Shown here: piece by piece, positions 35,085 to 43,264 of the stretch
Layout: each line of letters begins with the position of its first letter
How positions within the stretch are numbered: position 1 is the first letter of the stretch
Source of the DNA: a bacterium
GTDB taxonomy: Bacteria; Bacteroidota; Bacteroidia; Bacteroidales; Muribaculaceae
NCBI GenBank assembly: GCA_004563195.1
Contig: SFTJ01000033.1
Span: 1 to 64,000, forward strand
Direction: 5' to 3'
Length of the DNA: 64,000 bases
Made by a program: the position numbers and the translations under genes
Notes under the pieces: model-generated
Seen by the model: only the letters and a program-made list of their open reading frames with translations
Database searches by the model: none
What the model was told of the DNA's origin: nothing

Positions 35085-35206
35085 TTGCGTTATTTTGCGG
35101 CGATATTGCGGTTTATCTTGTGGCGAAATTGCGGTTAAAAGGCGCCGCAAACGCGAAGTTTTTCGCTGGAGTGAAAATTGCTTGGGGCGCGGTTTATGGT
35201 ATGCAA

Positions 35207-35472
35207 GGTATCCAACCTGAAAGGTTGAATGCCGAGGGCGAAGCCCGAGTGCTCTTAGCCGGGGGTTAAGCGTTAGCGCAACCCTCGGGAAACCTCATCC
35301 CCCAGAAAAGCGTCTGGAGGACGCGAAAACGGCCGCCAAAGCAAGTGATATTCGCGTTCTTCTCTAACGCATTATAGTGGGCTTCACGATACCGAGGGTT
35401 ACGCTTCGCTCCACCCCCGGCTACGAGCCACTCGCTACGCTCGGGCATTCGACCTTTCAGGTCGCGCTGCGG
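35207..35472 (+). repeat. Palindromic hairpin element, full copy 2
   Basis: Order: AACCTGAAAGGTT, GGGCGAAGCCC, the GGGGGTTAAGCGTTAGCG stem, GCGTCTGGAGGACGC, a short centre, GCGTTCTTCTCTAACGC, the right-arm GAGGGTTACGCTTCGCTCC stem, the CGAGCCACTCGCTACGCTCG hairpin and GACCTTTCAGGTC. It leads directly into hairpin array 2. A near-identical copy follows at 35692. Confidence 0.88.
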
Positions 35473-35564
35473 TTATTTAGCGGCTGCGCCGCGGTTAGTA
35501 GGCATCACCTAATGGGGATGCGGTTATTCGGCAACTTCGTTGCGGTTAAAAGGCGGCTACGCCG
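35467..35564 (+). repeat. Hairpin array 2 (GGTTA-linked)
   Basis: Hairpins GCGGC-TGC-GCCGC, GCATCACC/GGGGATGC (one mismatch), GCAAC-TTC-GTTGC and GCGGC-TAC-GCCG, each followed by GGTTA or AGAG. The order is the same as in array 3. Confidence 0.8.
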
Positions 35565-35691
35565 GAGAGATAAATCATCAGCAGGCGATTATCACTGAGG
35601 CTGACCGGCGGTTGCCGAGATAATATCTGTGTAATCTGTGAGAGATAAATCATCAGCAGACGATTATTGGCCTCAAATGATAAGCTGCGGT

Positions 35692-35953
35692 GGTATCCAA
35701 CCTGAAAGGTTGAATGCCGAGGGCGAAGCCTGAGTGCTCTTAGCCGGGGGTTAAGCGTTAGCGTAACCCCCGGGAAATCATCATCCCCCCAGAAAAGCGT
35801 CTGGAGGACGCGAAAGCGGCCGCCAAAGCAAGTGATATTCGCGTTCTAACGCATAATGGTGGGTGTCATGATACCGAGGGTTAGCTTCGCTCCACCCCCG
35901 GCTACGAGCCACTCGCTGCGCTCGGGCATTCGACCTTTCAGGTCGTGCTGCGG
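35692..35953 (+). repeat. Palindromic hairpin element, full copy 3
   Basis: Nearly identical to the copy at 35207, with the same hairpins and the same array following. It differs by a few substitutions and small deletions in the centre. The two units with their arrays form a tandem duplication with a period of about 485 bp. Confidence 0.88.
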
Positions 35954-36045
35954 TTATTTAGCGGCTGCGCCGCGGTTAGTAGGCATCACCTAATGGGGAT
36001 GCGGTTATTCGGCAACTTCGTTGCGGTTAAAAGGCGGCTACGCCG
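35948..36045 (+). repeat. Hairpin array 3 (GGTTA-linked)
   Basis: Same four hairpins in the same order as array 2. It ends 26 bp before the stop codon of the terminase gene on the opposite strand. Confidence 0.8.
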
Positions 36046-36071
36046 AGATAATAATCTGTGAGCGATACATA

Positions 36072-37916
36072 TTACAGCACTTCGCTGAGGGTGGGTGAGG
36101 GTGCTGAGTATGCATTTAGGCGAGAGGCTATGAGCATGCCTATGGCGCGTGTCATCACCATATCGTCGTGGCGGCCGGCTATTGCGCCGAATCCGCCGCG
36201 AGGTTTGTGTTCATACCAAGCAAGTTCGTTGATGGCTCCGTCGCTGTGCTCTATGTATCCGTGGTCGCGCACAAGGCCTATAAGATGGAATATGGCTTCG
36301 GTCTTGGTTTCGCGGTTGGTGTGAAAGCCGAGACGGTCGCCTTTGCGGCGATATAGGTTGCGATAGTGATGCCGCAGCGTGTTGAGCACATATTGCGTGC
36401 CGTCGCCTTCGCTGTATTCCATCTCGAGCGTGTTGCTCTCTATCACCAGCAATGCCCCGCAGTAGTAACTCGCCATTTGGGCTGCCAGCCATGCCAAGCG
36501 GTCGTGATAGGTATGTCCGCGCCATTCAGCCACCACCTCCATACGAATGTCCGACGCCAAGCGGTCGATGACCGTAATCACCGAATAGTCGGCTTTGTCG
36601 CTCAGTCCGCCCACGTCTACAGCTACTACATAGCGGTTGCGCGGTGCATTGCGCACGTCGGGTCGGCGCCAGACGCGTATTTCGCCCGTTTCGGCGTCGT
36701 CTACGAGCTTTATATCGCTTAGCGACTCATGACTAAGGGGCGGCTTCGTAAAGCGGCACAGCGAGCCCGGGAGGGCGCAATCACGGCGCAGCAGTTCGAG
36801 GTGAGCCGAGTTGAACACCGGCATACCGCTATTGGCAAATGCTTCGATGTCGTTGGTGGGATATTCGGCTTGCATCTGGCTGTGGCTGTTGTATTCACGA
36901 CGCTTGGAGTGATACCAAGCTATCATCTCGAGTGTGCAACCCAGTTGCCAGAGGTTTTCTTCGTATTCGTCGAGCGAGCGCACCAATGCCGCAGGGTCGT
37001 CGACCTCGCGGCGATAGATTTCTATCTCATACCACGGCACGAAAAGCGCCTCTTTGTCGCTGAAACCCGTCTTTGCGCGCAACCATTCGCGGTGAAAGTA
37101 GTTGCCCATGCCGTTGGCGGTGGATTCCATGATGAGCAGCGTGTCGGGCTCGAGCATCAGCGAACCGCACACCGAGCGGATTATGTTCTCCGGGCTGCGT
37201 TTAGCCGATGCAGGCCAGAAAGCCACCTCGGTGAGGTGGGCCATGGCAATGTCCATGCCGCGCACGCTCTCCTGGCTTTGTGCCGATGTGGTGGCTACGA
37301 GGCATTGACGGCCCACTATCTCGCTCACGCTGCGACTTTTCTCGTAGGGTCGAAACCGTAGCGGCTCGTCGGTGGTGCAGTATTGCTCGGGATAGGCAGC
37401 CATGAGACGGCTGTAGATGCCCTGAATGGTGGCAGAAGTGTCGCGCAGGTGTCCGCAGATAATGCTGTTCCAGTGGGTGTGATGCACTATCTGCATCCAC
37501 GCCATATATACCTGCGTGAGAGTGGAACCGCCCCATTGGCGCGCTTTGAGCATAATGAGGCGTATGGGCCGCCGCTCGAGGCGCATACGCTCGAGCACGG
37601 CAAGCATGCTACGCTGCGGAGCATTAAGCACCAACATACGGTCGCGGCAAGTGGTCTTGTCCTTGATGGTGATGCACTTGGCGCACCAATATTCGAAGTC
37701 GAAGCCAAAGCGCAGCAAGTCCCACTCCACATCGCTCAGCGCATGAGCATTGCGCACAGGCATTGCGGCAGGCACATGCAGGGTGATGCCGTGGCGCACC
37801 ACCGGCACGCGTTCGCCACAGCATCCTATGCCCGTCAAGGGGTCGTAAGGAGTGAGGAGCAACCGTTTTCGGCGCTCATTTTCGGCGATTATTTCGCCTA
37901 TAGGTGTGTTTTTCAT
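36072..37916 (-). CDS. Phage terminase large subunit-like protein
   Basis: A 614-aa protein with the two-domain layout of the DNA-packaging motor TerL. The ATPase part has a Walker A-like loop (MLKARQWGGST, about residues 122-132) and a Walker B-like MAHLTEVAFW. The nuclease part has VVAVDVGGLSDKADYSV, IESNTLE and a final GRHDDMVMTRAI, the acidic positions expected of the RNase H-like fold. The start at 37916 (MKNTPIGE) is preferred over an upstream in-frame ATG whose residues look non-coding. No portal, capsid or small terminase gene is adjacent. The frame is intact, so it may still be functional or domesticated. Confidence 0.8.
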   Translation of the reverse strand: MKNTPIGEIIAENERRKRLLLTPYDPLTGIGCCGERVPVVRHGITLHVPAAMPVRNAHALSDVEWDLLRFGFDFEYWCAKCITIKDKTTCRDRMLVLNAPQRSMLAVLERMRLERRPIRLIMLKARQWGGSTLTQVYMAWMQIVHHTHWNSIICGHLRDTSATIQGIYSRLMAAYPEQYCTTDEPLRFRPYEKSRSVSEIVGRQCLVATTSAQSQESVRGMDIAMAHLTEVAFWPASAKRSPENIIRSVCGSLMLEPDTLLIMESTANGMGNYFHREWLRAKTGFSDKEALFVPWYEIEIYRREVDDPAALVRSLDEYEENLWQLGCTLEMIAWYHSKRREYNSHSQMQAEYPTNDIEAFANSGMPVFNSAHLELLRRDCALPGSLCRFTKPPLSHESLSDIKLVDDAETGEIRVWRRPDVRNAPRNRYVVAVDVGGLSDKADYSVITVIDRLASDIRMEVVAEWRGHTYHDRLAWLAAQMASYYCGALLVIESNTLEMEYSEGDGTQYVLNTLRHHYRNLYRRKGDRLGFHTNRETKTEAIFHLIGLVRDHGYIEHSDGAINELAWYEHKPRGGFGAIAGRHDDMVMTRAIGMLIASRLNAYSAPSPTLSEVL

Positions 37917-38080
37917 AGCAGTAATCGATAACGGGCGCAAGGTAACACCAGGAGGGCTCAAAAATATGGCAAAAAGGCACATTGTGAGGAAAATATGTGG
38001 TTGTAATATACTAATCGGGTCGAAGCGAGCACATTACGTCACATTTTTGTGCCACCAACATCCGAAAAACCATGCTTCTA

Positions 38081-38112
38081 TTGGCACAAACGGAAGAATT
38101 TTTGTAACTTTG
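38081..38112 (+). promoter_or_regulatory. Promoter of the SulP gene
   Basis: TTGG, 20 nt, then TAACTTTG, a good match to the Bacteroidetes promoter. The start codon at 38175 follows 62 nt later. Confidence 0.6.
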
Positions 38113-38174
38113 CAGCGGTTTTTAGGTTTATAAAATTATTTTTTTTAACAATATTCATCAAAATCCTTACTTCA

Positions 38175-39881
38175 ATGGGTGTTATATCAACGAAGAATAT
38201 CAAGGGCGATTTGACGGGCGGTCTTACTGCAGGCATTGTGGCATTACCGTTGGCGTTGGCTTTTGGTATACAAGCCTTTGGCGGAATCAACGACCCTTCG
38301 GCAGCCAGTATGGGTGCATTGGCGGGTCTTGTGGGAGCAACTCTGCTCGGATTTTTCGCAGCAATGTTTGGCGGCACACCGTCGCAGATAAGCGGTCCTA
38401 CGGGACCAATGACCGTAATCACAGCCGGACTGGTGAGCGGTGCGTGGGCATCGTCGAGCGGCAATATCTCGGCAGTGCTCATCACTATGTCGCTGGCAGG
38501 TATGTTCTGCGGTCTGTTTCAGATTTTATTCGGAATTATCAAGATTGGTAAATATGTGCGCTACATACCCTATCCCGTGCTTTCGGGTTTCATGAGTGGT
38601 ATTGGTGTAATCATCATTTTGCAACAGATATATCCACTTTTCGGTCTCAAATCGCCGGTGCTTTTGGTGGATATGATAGTGAAATTCCCCGAAATAGTGT
38701 CGCAAGGCTTCTCGTATGAAGCATTGGCACTTGGTGTTGCCACTATTGCCATCATCTATCTGTTGCCGTTGGTGCCCAAGACCAAGGGCATACCGGTCAC
38801 ACTTGTGGCTCTCGTGGTGGTGACTTTGGCTTCGCTGCCTCTCGGCCTCGACGACAAGATGATTATTGGCAATATCCCCACCGGATTGCCTATGCCTTTC
38901 TTTGCCAACGCAAGTGTGGAATTGGCAGGCATCGACTGGCTTACCGTTCTCAAGCAATCAGTAATTCCGGGCCTCACTTTGGCAGGTCTCGGTAGCATCG
39001 ACACCCTCCTCACATCGGTTGTGGCCGATAATATAACCAAAACCAAGCATAATAGCAATCAAGAACTTATAGGACAAGGTGTGGGTAATGCAGTGGCAGG
39101 TTTGTTCTGCGGACTTGCCGGCGCCGGCGCCACCATGCGTACTGTGGTAAATGTTCGCTCGGGTGGTCGCACCAAGTTGAGCGGTATGATTCACGCTCTC
39201 TTGCTGCTTGCCATCTTGCTTGGACTCGGCTCGCTCGTTAAGCACGTGCCATTGTCGGTGCTCGCAGGTATCTTGATTACCGTGGGTTGGGGCATCATCG
39301 ACTTCCGCGGCTTCCGCGACTTGCACAAGATTCCGCGCGACGACTCGTTTGTGCTTATCGTGGTGTTCCTCACCACCGTGTTTGTCGACCTCCTTACAGC
39401 CGTAGGTATAGGTATGGTGATAGCTTGTGTGCTCTTTATGAAGCGCGCCAGCGACCTCGTGGAAAGCCAATACAATTCGCACGAAATGGATAAGTTCGAC
39501 AAGGAGAATCCGTGGTCGGACGAAGGTGGCATGCCCGATAAGGTTAAGCACAAAATCTATGTTCAGCGTCTCAACGGCCCTGTGTTCTTCGGTTCGGTAA
39601 CCGGATTCAAGAAGGTGATGGAAGATGTTCCTGCCGATGCTCGCATCGTGATTATTCGCATGAAGAATGTTCCTTCGCTCGACCAGTCGGGACTTTATGC
39701 TATGGAAACAGCCATCAAGGAACTCAAGGATCGCGGCGTGAAGGTGCTGATGACCATCATTCAGCCTCAGCCTATGTATATGCTCAGATCGATGAATGTG
39801 ATTCCCGACCTCGTGCCCGAAGATTGCATATTCAAGACCTTCGAGGATTGTACTTCTTATCTGCGCGAAACTCTCGAATAA
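38175..39881 (+). CDS. SulP-family anion transporter with STAS domain
   Basis: Inner-membrane anion transporter of the SLC26/SulP family; members carry sulfate, bicarbonate or dicarboxylates. The 568-aa protein has about 12-14 membrane segments in residues 10-435. It includes LTGGLTAGIVALPLALAFGI, the SulP signature ISGPTGPMTVI and GLAGAGATMRTVVN. A cytoplasmic STAS domain follows (about 455-560, RIVIIRMKNVPSLDQSGLYA). The start at 38175 is chosen because it follows the promoter and homologues begin near TKNIKGDLTGG. The gene lies between two isolated phage-like genes on the opposite strand. Confidence 0.93.
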   Translation: MGVISTKNIKGDLTGGLTAGIVALPLALAFGIQAFGGINDPSAASMGALAGLVGATLLGFFAAMFGGTPSQISGPTGPMTVITAGLVSGAWASSSGNISAVLITMSLAGMFCGLFQILFGIIKIGKYVRYIPYPVLSGFMSGIGVIIILQQIYPLFGLKSPVLLVDMIVKFPEIVSQGFSYEALALGVATIAIIYLLPLVPKTKGIPVTLVALVVVTLASLPLGLDDKMIIGNIPTGLPMPFFANASVELAGIDWLTVLKQSVIPGLTLAGLGSIDTLLTSVVADNITKTKHNSNQELIGQGVGNAVAGLFCGLAGAGATMRTVVNVRSGGRTKLSGMIHALLLLAILLGLGSLVKHVPLSVLAGILITVGWGIIDFRGFRDLHKIPRDDSFVLIVVFLTTVFVDLLTAVGIGMVIACVLFMKRASDLVESQYNSHEMDKFDKENPWSDEGGMPDKVKHKIYVQRLNGPVFFGSVTGFKKVMEDVPADARIVIIRMKNVPSLDQSGLYAMETAIKELKDRGVKVLMTIIQPQPMYMLRSMNVIPDLVPEDCIFKTFEDCTSYLRETLE

Positions 39882-39918
39882 TTGGCATCATAATTATCTA
39901 TATATCACATATTTTTAC

Positions 39919-39957
39919 GGATGCGAGCGTCGCCTGTCGATGTTCGCATTCTTTTTT
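39919..39957 (+). terminator. Terminator of the SulP gene
   Basis: ATGCGA pairs with TCGCAT around a GC-rich loop, followed by TCTTTTTTG. It begins about 38 bp after the stop codon. Confidence 0.6.
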
Positions 39958-40011
39958 GTGTGAATATAATTTGTATATTACAATTGTAAGCAGCAAGCAC
40001 ATAAAAGGCAA

Positions 40012-40052
40012 TAAAAAAAAGAAAAAAGGGTAGTCATCACGACCTCCCTTTC
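40012..40052 (-). terminator. Terminator on the - strand
   Basis: Read on the - strand, AAAGGGAGGTC pairs with GACTACCCTTT (one mismatch), followed by a run of T residues. It lies about 180 bp beyond the stop of the 833-aa gene. Confidence 0.5.
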
Positions 40053-40229
40053 TCTTACATAATTATCTATAAAACAACTTTTTTTAAACCAAATTGTCTT
40101 GGAATCTTTTAACTATATGCAAATTTAATACTAACGATTGGATATACAAAATAATTCTCAAAATAATTTGTAGAATTACTTATATTATTTGAATAATTTA
40201 TGCATAATTCGCATTTGTTTTGGTATTTC

Positions 40230-42731
40230 TTAGCGAGTTATGAGTTTTTTGTCGGTCGAAGCGTGTATTATGGGTGGCAAAATCAGCGAACCTGCTTTTA
40301 TTTTGCCATTGGCAATAATGCGCACGCTGTGCAGCATGGGGGTGACGGTGCGCTGATACACGGGGTGGAGCGGTGTGCCGGCTATTTGTGCGCTCACTAT
40401 GCGAAATCCGCATCCGTGGGCTCCGCGAGCGCCGTTGAGTTGCATGGTAATCGGGCTACATTCGCCGTCGATGCTCCATGTCACGCCTCGCAAGCCGCTG
40501 CCCATCACGCTATGCAGCACTATTGGGTGCGAGTGCCATTGCACGTCGGTAACAGCGTCGCGACTCTCGTGGCTGAGCAGGACCAGGGTGCCATCGGTGC
40601 TCACTGCCACGCTGTTGCCTTGGTGCGCTATGGCTTGACGCAGACATTCGCTTCGCTCGTAGAAGCGCCCGCTCGACATCAGCACTCGAGTGGTGCCGTC
40701 GGCGAGCGATATCCACAATTCGCGCTCGCATTGGTTCCACGCCAAGAGCGATGCCTCGCAACGGCGCATTTTAAGCGCCGTCACGGCTCCTCGCAGCGCC
40801 ATAAGGTGGTAGTCGCTGCTCACAAAATAAATGGCGTCGAACGCCTCGCAAGGCAGCGTAGCGGCGTCGATGGTGATGCGGCTCAGCAGTCGCGACTCGC
40901 CGTAGGTGCCTCCTATGGTCTGCGGAAGGGCATAAATGCCGTTACTGCCGAAGATATAGATGGGATATTTGCCGAACGAATTGCTTGAGATGGGTTTTTG
41001 CACCATAGCCAGAGCCACGATGCTGTCGGAGTGCAATGCTTCAATCATAGTGCCCGCAAAGGGGTTTCCGGCTGTGTTCATCATTATGACGCCCGGGCGG
41101 TTTTGTCTGCTGATGCTCTCAGCCGGTGGTGCAAAGCCGGTGGTGCCGGTGTCGGTGAGCGTGTTTGCCGCGAGCCGATTGGCTACGCATCCTGCTGCAT
41201 CGGTTTGCGGCAAAGGCATGAGTCGGCTGCTCCAAGTGAGCTTGTTGCCACTGCCTTTTATGCTTATGCTGATGCTTGTGGCGCGCGCATCGGGGAAAAA
41301 TATGGCCGGAGATAGCGCTGCCGGCGTGAATGGCAGCGACTCGCGGTGCACTATCACGCCGCCGCCTTCGCTGCCGGCGATTGTGACCTCGGTGCACACC
41401 TCGCAAGCCGTGGCGCTTAGCGACTTGTTGTCGAAATACGAGGCAACGCTCCACGGCATGCTTCGAAGCAGTGTTATGCCGCCGCGCATGAGGGTGTTGC
41501 CGTTGGTGATGGCGTGGCGATGGGTGACCGATGTTCCCACGCATTGCAGACATCGCTGCACCACATCGGCATCGAGCGTTCGTGAGTCCTGCACATACTG
41601 CAAAGCGGCGGTGCGGAAGCCGTTGAGCAGCGGTTCCGACGACGATGGCGCATTCACAGCCACCCATTTGCCCTCGCGCAGAGAGGCAAAATCGGTGGTC
41701 GACGAAGCCACGCGCCACTTACATTCGGCAAGGCGTGCCATAGTGGCGGCCTCGTATTGCACCATCGGGGCATTCACCACCAGAGTGTAGGTACGCGACC
41801 CCGATACGGTGCTTGTGGCGCAGCGATAGTCCACATCGCCTTGAGGGTCGTAAAACGCTACGGCATCGGTCACCAATATGTCCACCGATTTCACTATCGA
41901 GTCGTAGCGCTCGTCGAAACCGCTCACGGGCGTGATGCCGAGACGATAGGTGGTGAGATAGGGCGCAAATGCGTTTATGCCGATGATGCTGCTGCCCGAC
42001 TGGGCGGCAGTGACATTGAGCGCTTGAGTGCATTTCTTGGCCTCCTCAACGCCGCAAAGCACAGGAGCGCCAAGCCACAGATAGGAATCGTCGGCAAGAC
42101 GCACACCGCATCGAGCCCATACGGCGCCATAGTATTTGCCCGATAGCGCCGCTGCGCCGGCTATGGCTTTCATAGCTGAGCGCATCGATGCCGAGACCTG
42201 CTGCACATCGCCGGCAGCCAAGGCACTCCACGAAGTGTATGTATTGCCGAAACTTATGGCATCCACTTGGCGATATTCGGTCTCCACCTCGGTGGAATGT
42301 AGCAGAATGTTTGGCGTGATGGCGGCGGGGTCGATTTGTTTGTAGCCCGACTTGCCATAGAGCAAATAGATGCTTCCGTGTTCGGTGGCAATTACCACAT
42401 ATTCGCCAATGCACTGCGCGTGAAGCGGAGAGCTCGGAGCCACTGCCGCTATCGAAGCCACGGCAGAGTATTCATCGTTGGCGAGAGTTCCGTGGTGATA
42501 GATGTTGTTGCCGCGAGAGGTGATAAAATGCGTTGCGTCGTGGCAACGATGAGTTGCCAGCAGAGATTCATCGCTCAGCAGAGATGTAAGAGCAGGGTAG
42601 GGGCCCACAACTTCGAGAGCGCCCTCGCGTTCGCGCAGATTCTTGAGAAGTTTGCTTTCGCCCGGGCGAGCGCTCTCGCCATTCGAGAGCGCCACAGCGC
42701 CCAGAGGCGTGATGCTTAGAGAGTTTTTCAT
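40230..42731 (-). CDS. Large hypothetical protein of possible phage origin
   Basis: An 833-aa protein from the start at 42731 (MKNSLSITPLGAVALSNG); an in-frame ATG 19 codons upstream looks spurious. There is no signal peptide or membrane helix. Repeated short strands with Gly turns (YIFGSNGIYALPQ, LWISLADGTTRVL, AVSTDGTLVLLS) suggest a beta-propeller or a tail-type beta-structure. Together with the nearby terminase, a phage structural (tail or neck) role is plausible, but I recognise no family. Codon use is like the GC-rich host genes. The frame is intact over 2.5 kb, which argues against simple decay of a dead prophage. Confidence 0.65.
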   Translation of the reverse strand: MKNSLSITPLGAVALSNGESARPGESKLLKNLREREGALEVVGPYPALTSLLSDESLLATHRCHDATHFITSRGNNIYHHGTLANDEYSAVASIAAVAPSSPLHAQCIGEYVVIATEHGSIYLLYGKSGYKQIDPAAITPNILLHSTEVETEYRQVDAISFGNTYTSWSALAAGDVQQVSASMRSAMKAIAGAAALSGKYYGAVWARCGVRLADDSYLWLGAPVLCGVEEAKKCTQALNVTAAQSGSSIIGINAFAPYLTTYRLGITPVSGFDERYDSIVKSVDILVTDAVAFYDPQGDVDYRCATSTVSGSRTYTLVVNAPMVQYEAATMARLAECKWRVASSTTDFASLREGKWVAVNAPSSSEPLLNGFRTAALQYVQDSRTLDADVVQRCLQCVGTSVTHRHAITNGNTLMRGGITLLRSMPWSVASYFDNKSLSATACEVCTEVTIAGSEGGGVIVHRESLPFTPAALSPAIFFPDARATSISISIKGSGNKLTWSSRLMPLPQTDAAGCVANRLAANTLTDTGTTGFAPPAESISRQNRPGVIMMNTAGNPFAGTMIEALHSDSIVALAMVQKPISSNSFGKYPIYIFGSNGIYALPQTIGGTYGESRLLSRITIDAATLPCEAFDAIYFVSSDYHLMALRGAVTALKMRRCEASLLAWNQCERELWISLADGTTRVLMSSGRFYERSECLRQAIAHQGNSVAVSTDGTLVLLSHESRDAVTDVQWHSHPIVLHSVMGSGLRGVTWSIDGECSPITMQLNGARGAHGCGFRIVSAQIAGTPLHPVYQRTVTPMLHSVRIIANGKIKAGSLILPPIIHASTDKKLITR

Positions 42732-42882
42732 GGTGATTTCTGTTTTTGGTGCAAATATGCACCTCCCACACCCCCTCCGCGTACCCAATTTATCCCATTA
42801 TCAAAGAAAAATTGATAATAACCGCCACGCATCTTCGGAGAGGCTGATAATCACCTCGCTTAATCACCCGCAGCCGTCGCAA
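42732..42882. other. Spacer before palindromic element copy 4
   Basis: No gene seen. Contains the GAGAGGCTGATAATCACC motif also found near the other repeat clusters. Confidence 0.5.
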
Positions 42883-43146
42883 CAGCACGACCTGAAAGGT
42901 CGAATGCCCGAGCGTAGCGAGTGGCTCGTAGCCGAGGGTGGAGCAAAGCGTAACCCTCGGTATCATGACGCCCACCATAATGCGTTTGAAGAACGCGAAA
43001 ATCGGCTTCCATGGCAACTGATTTCGCGTCCTCCAGACGCTTTTCTTGGGGGGTGACGGTTTCCCGGGGGTTGCGCTGACGCTTAACCCCCGGCTAAGAG
43101 CACTCGGGCTTCGCCCTCGGCATTCAACCTTTCAGGTTGGTTACCT
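42883..43146 (-). repeat. Palindromic hairpin element, full copy 4, inverted
   Basis: Same element as at 35207 and 35692 but in the opposite orientation: GACCTGAAAGGTC, CGAGCGTAGCGAGTGGCTCG, the GAGGGTGGAGCAAAGCG stem, GCGTTTGAAGAACGC, a centre, then GCGTCTGGAGGACGC read in reverse, and AACCTTTCAGGTT. The arms show that each hairpin has its own sequence while the pairing is kept. Confidence 0.88.
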
Positions 43147-43202
43147 CCGCGGCTTATAATCGCAGCAAATAACCGCATAACTGCCTGCTCGGGGCTTAGT
43201 GC

Positions 43203-43239
43203 AAAAAAATCCGCCGAGGACCATAATCTCTCGGCGGAC
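43203..43239 (-). terminator. Terminator of the C10 protease gene
   Basis: On the - strand TCCGCCGAG pairs with CTCGGCGGA, followed directly by a TTTTTTT run. It lies 25 bp after the stop codon. Confidence 0.85.
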
Positions 43240-43264
43240 TTTCTATAGATTAAATAGGTAATTC

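Noticed and set aside
35266..35448. Short open frames over the palindromic elements (also near 115-426, 42643-43056)
   Set aside because: The same peptide-like strings recur wherever the repeat occurs, on both strands. They follow from the hairpin sequence and show no start or family signal of their own.
35207..43146. Complete insertion sequence or active prophage
   Set aside because: There is no transposase or integrase, and only a terminase plus one possible phage gene are present.
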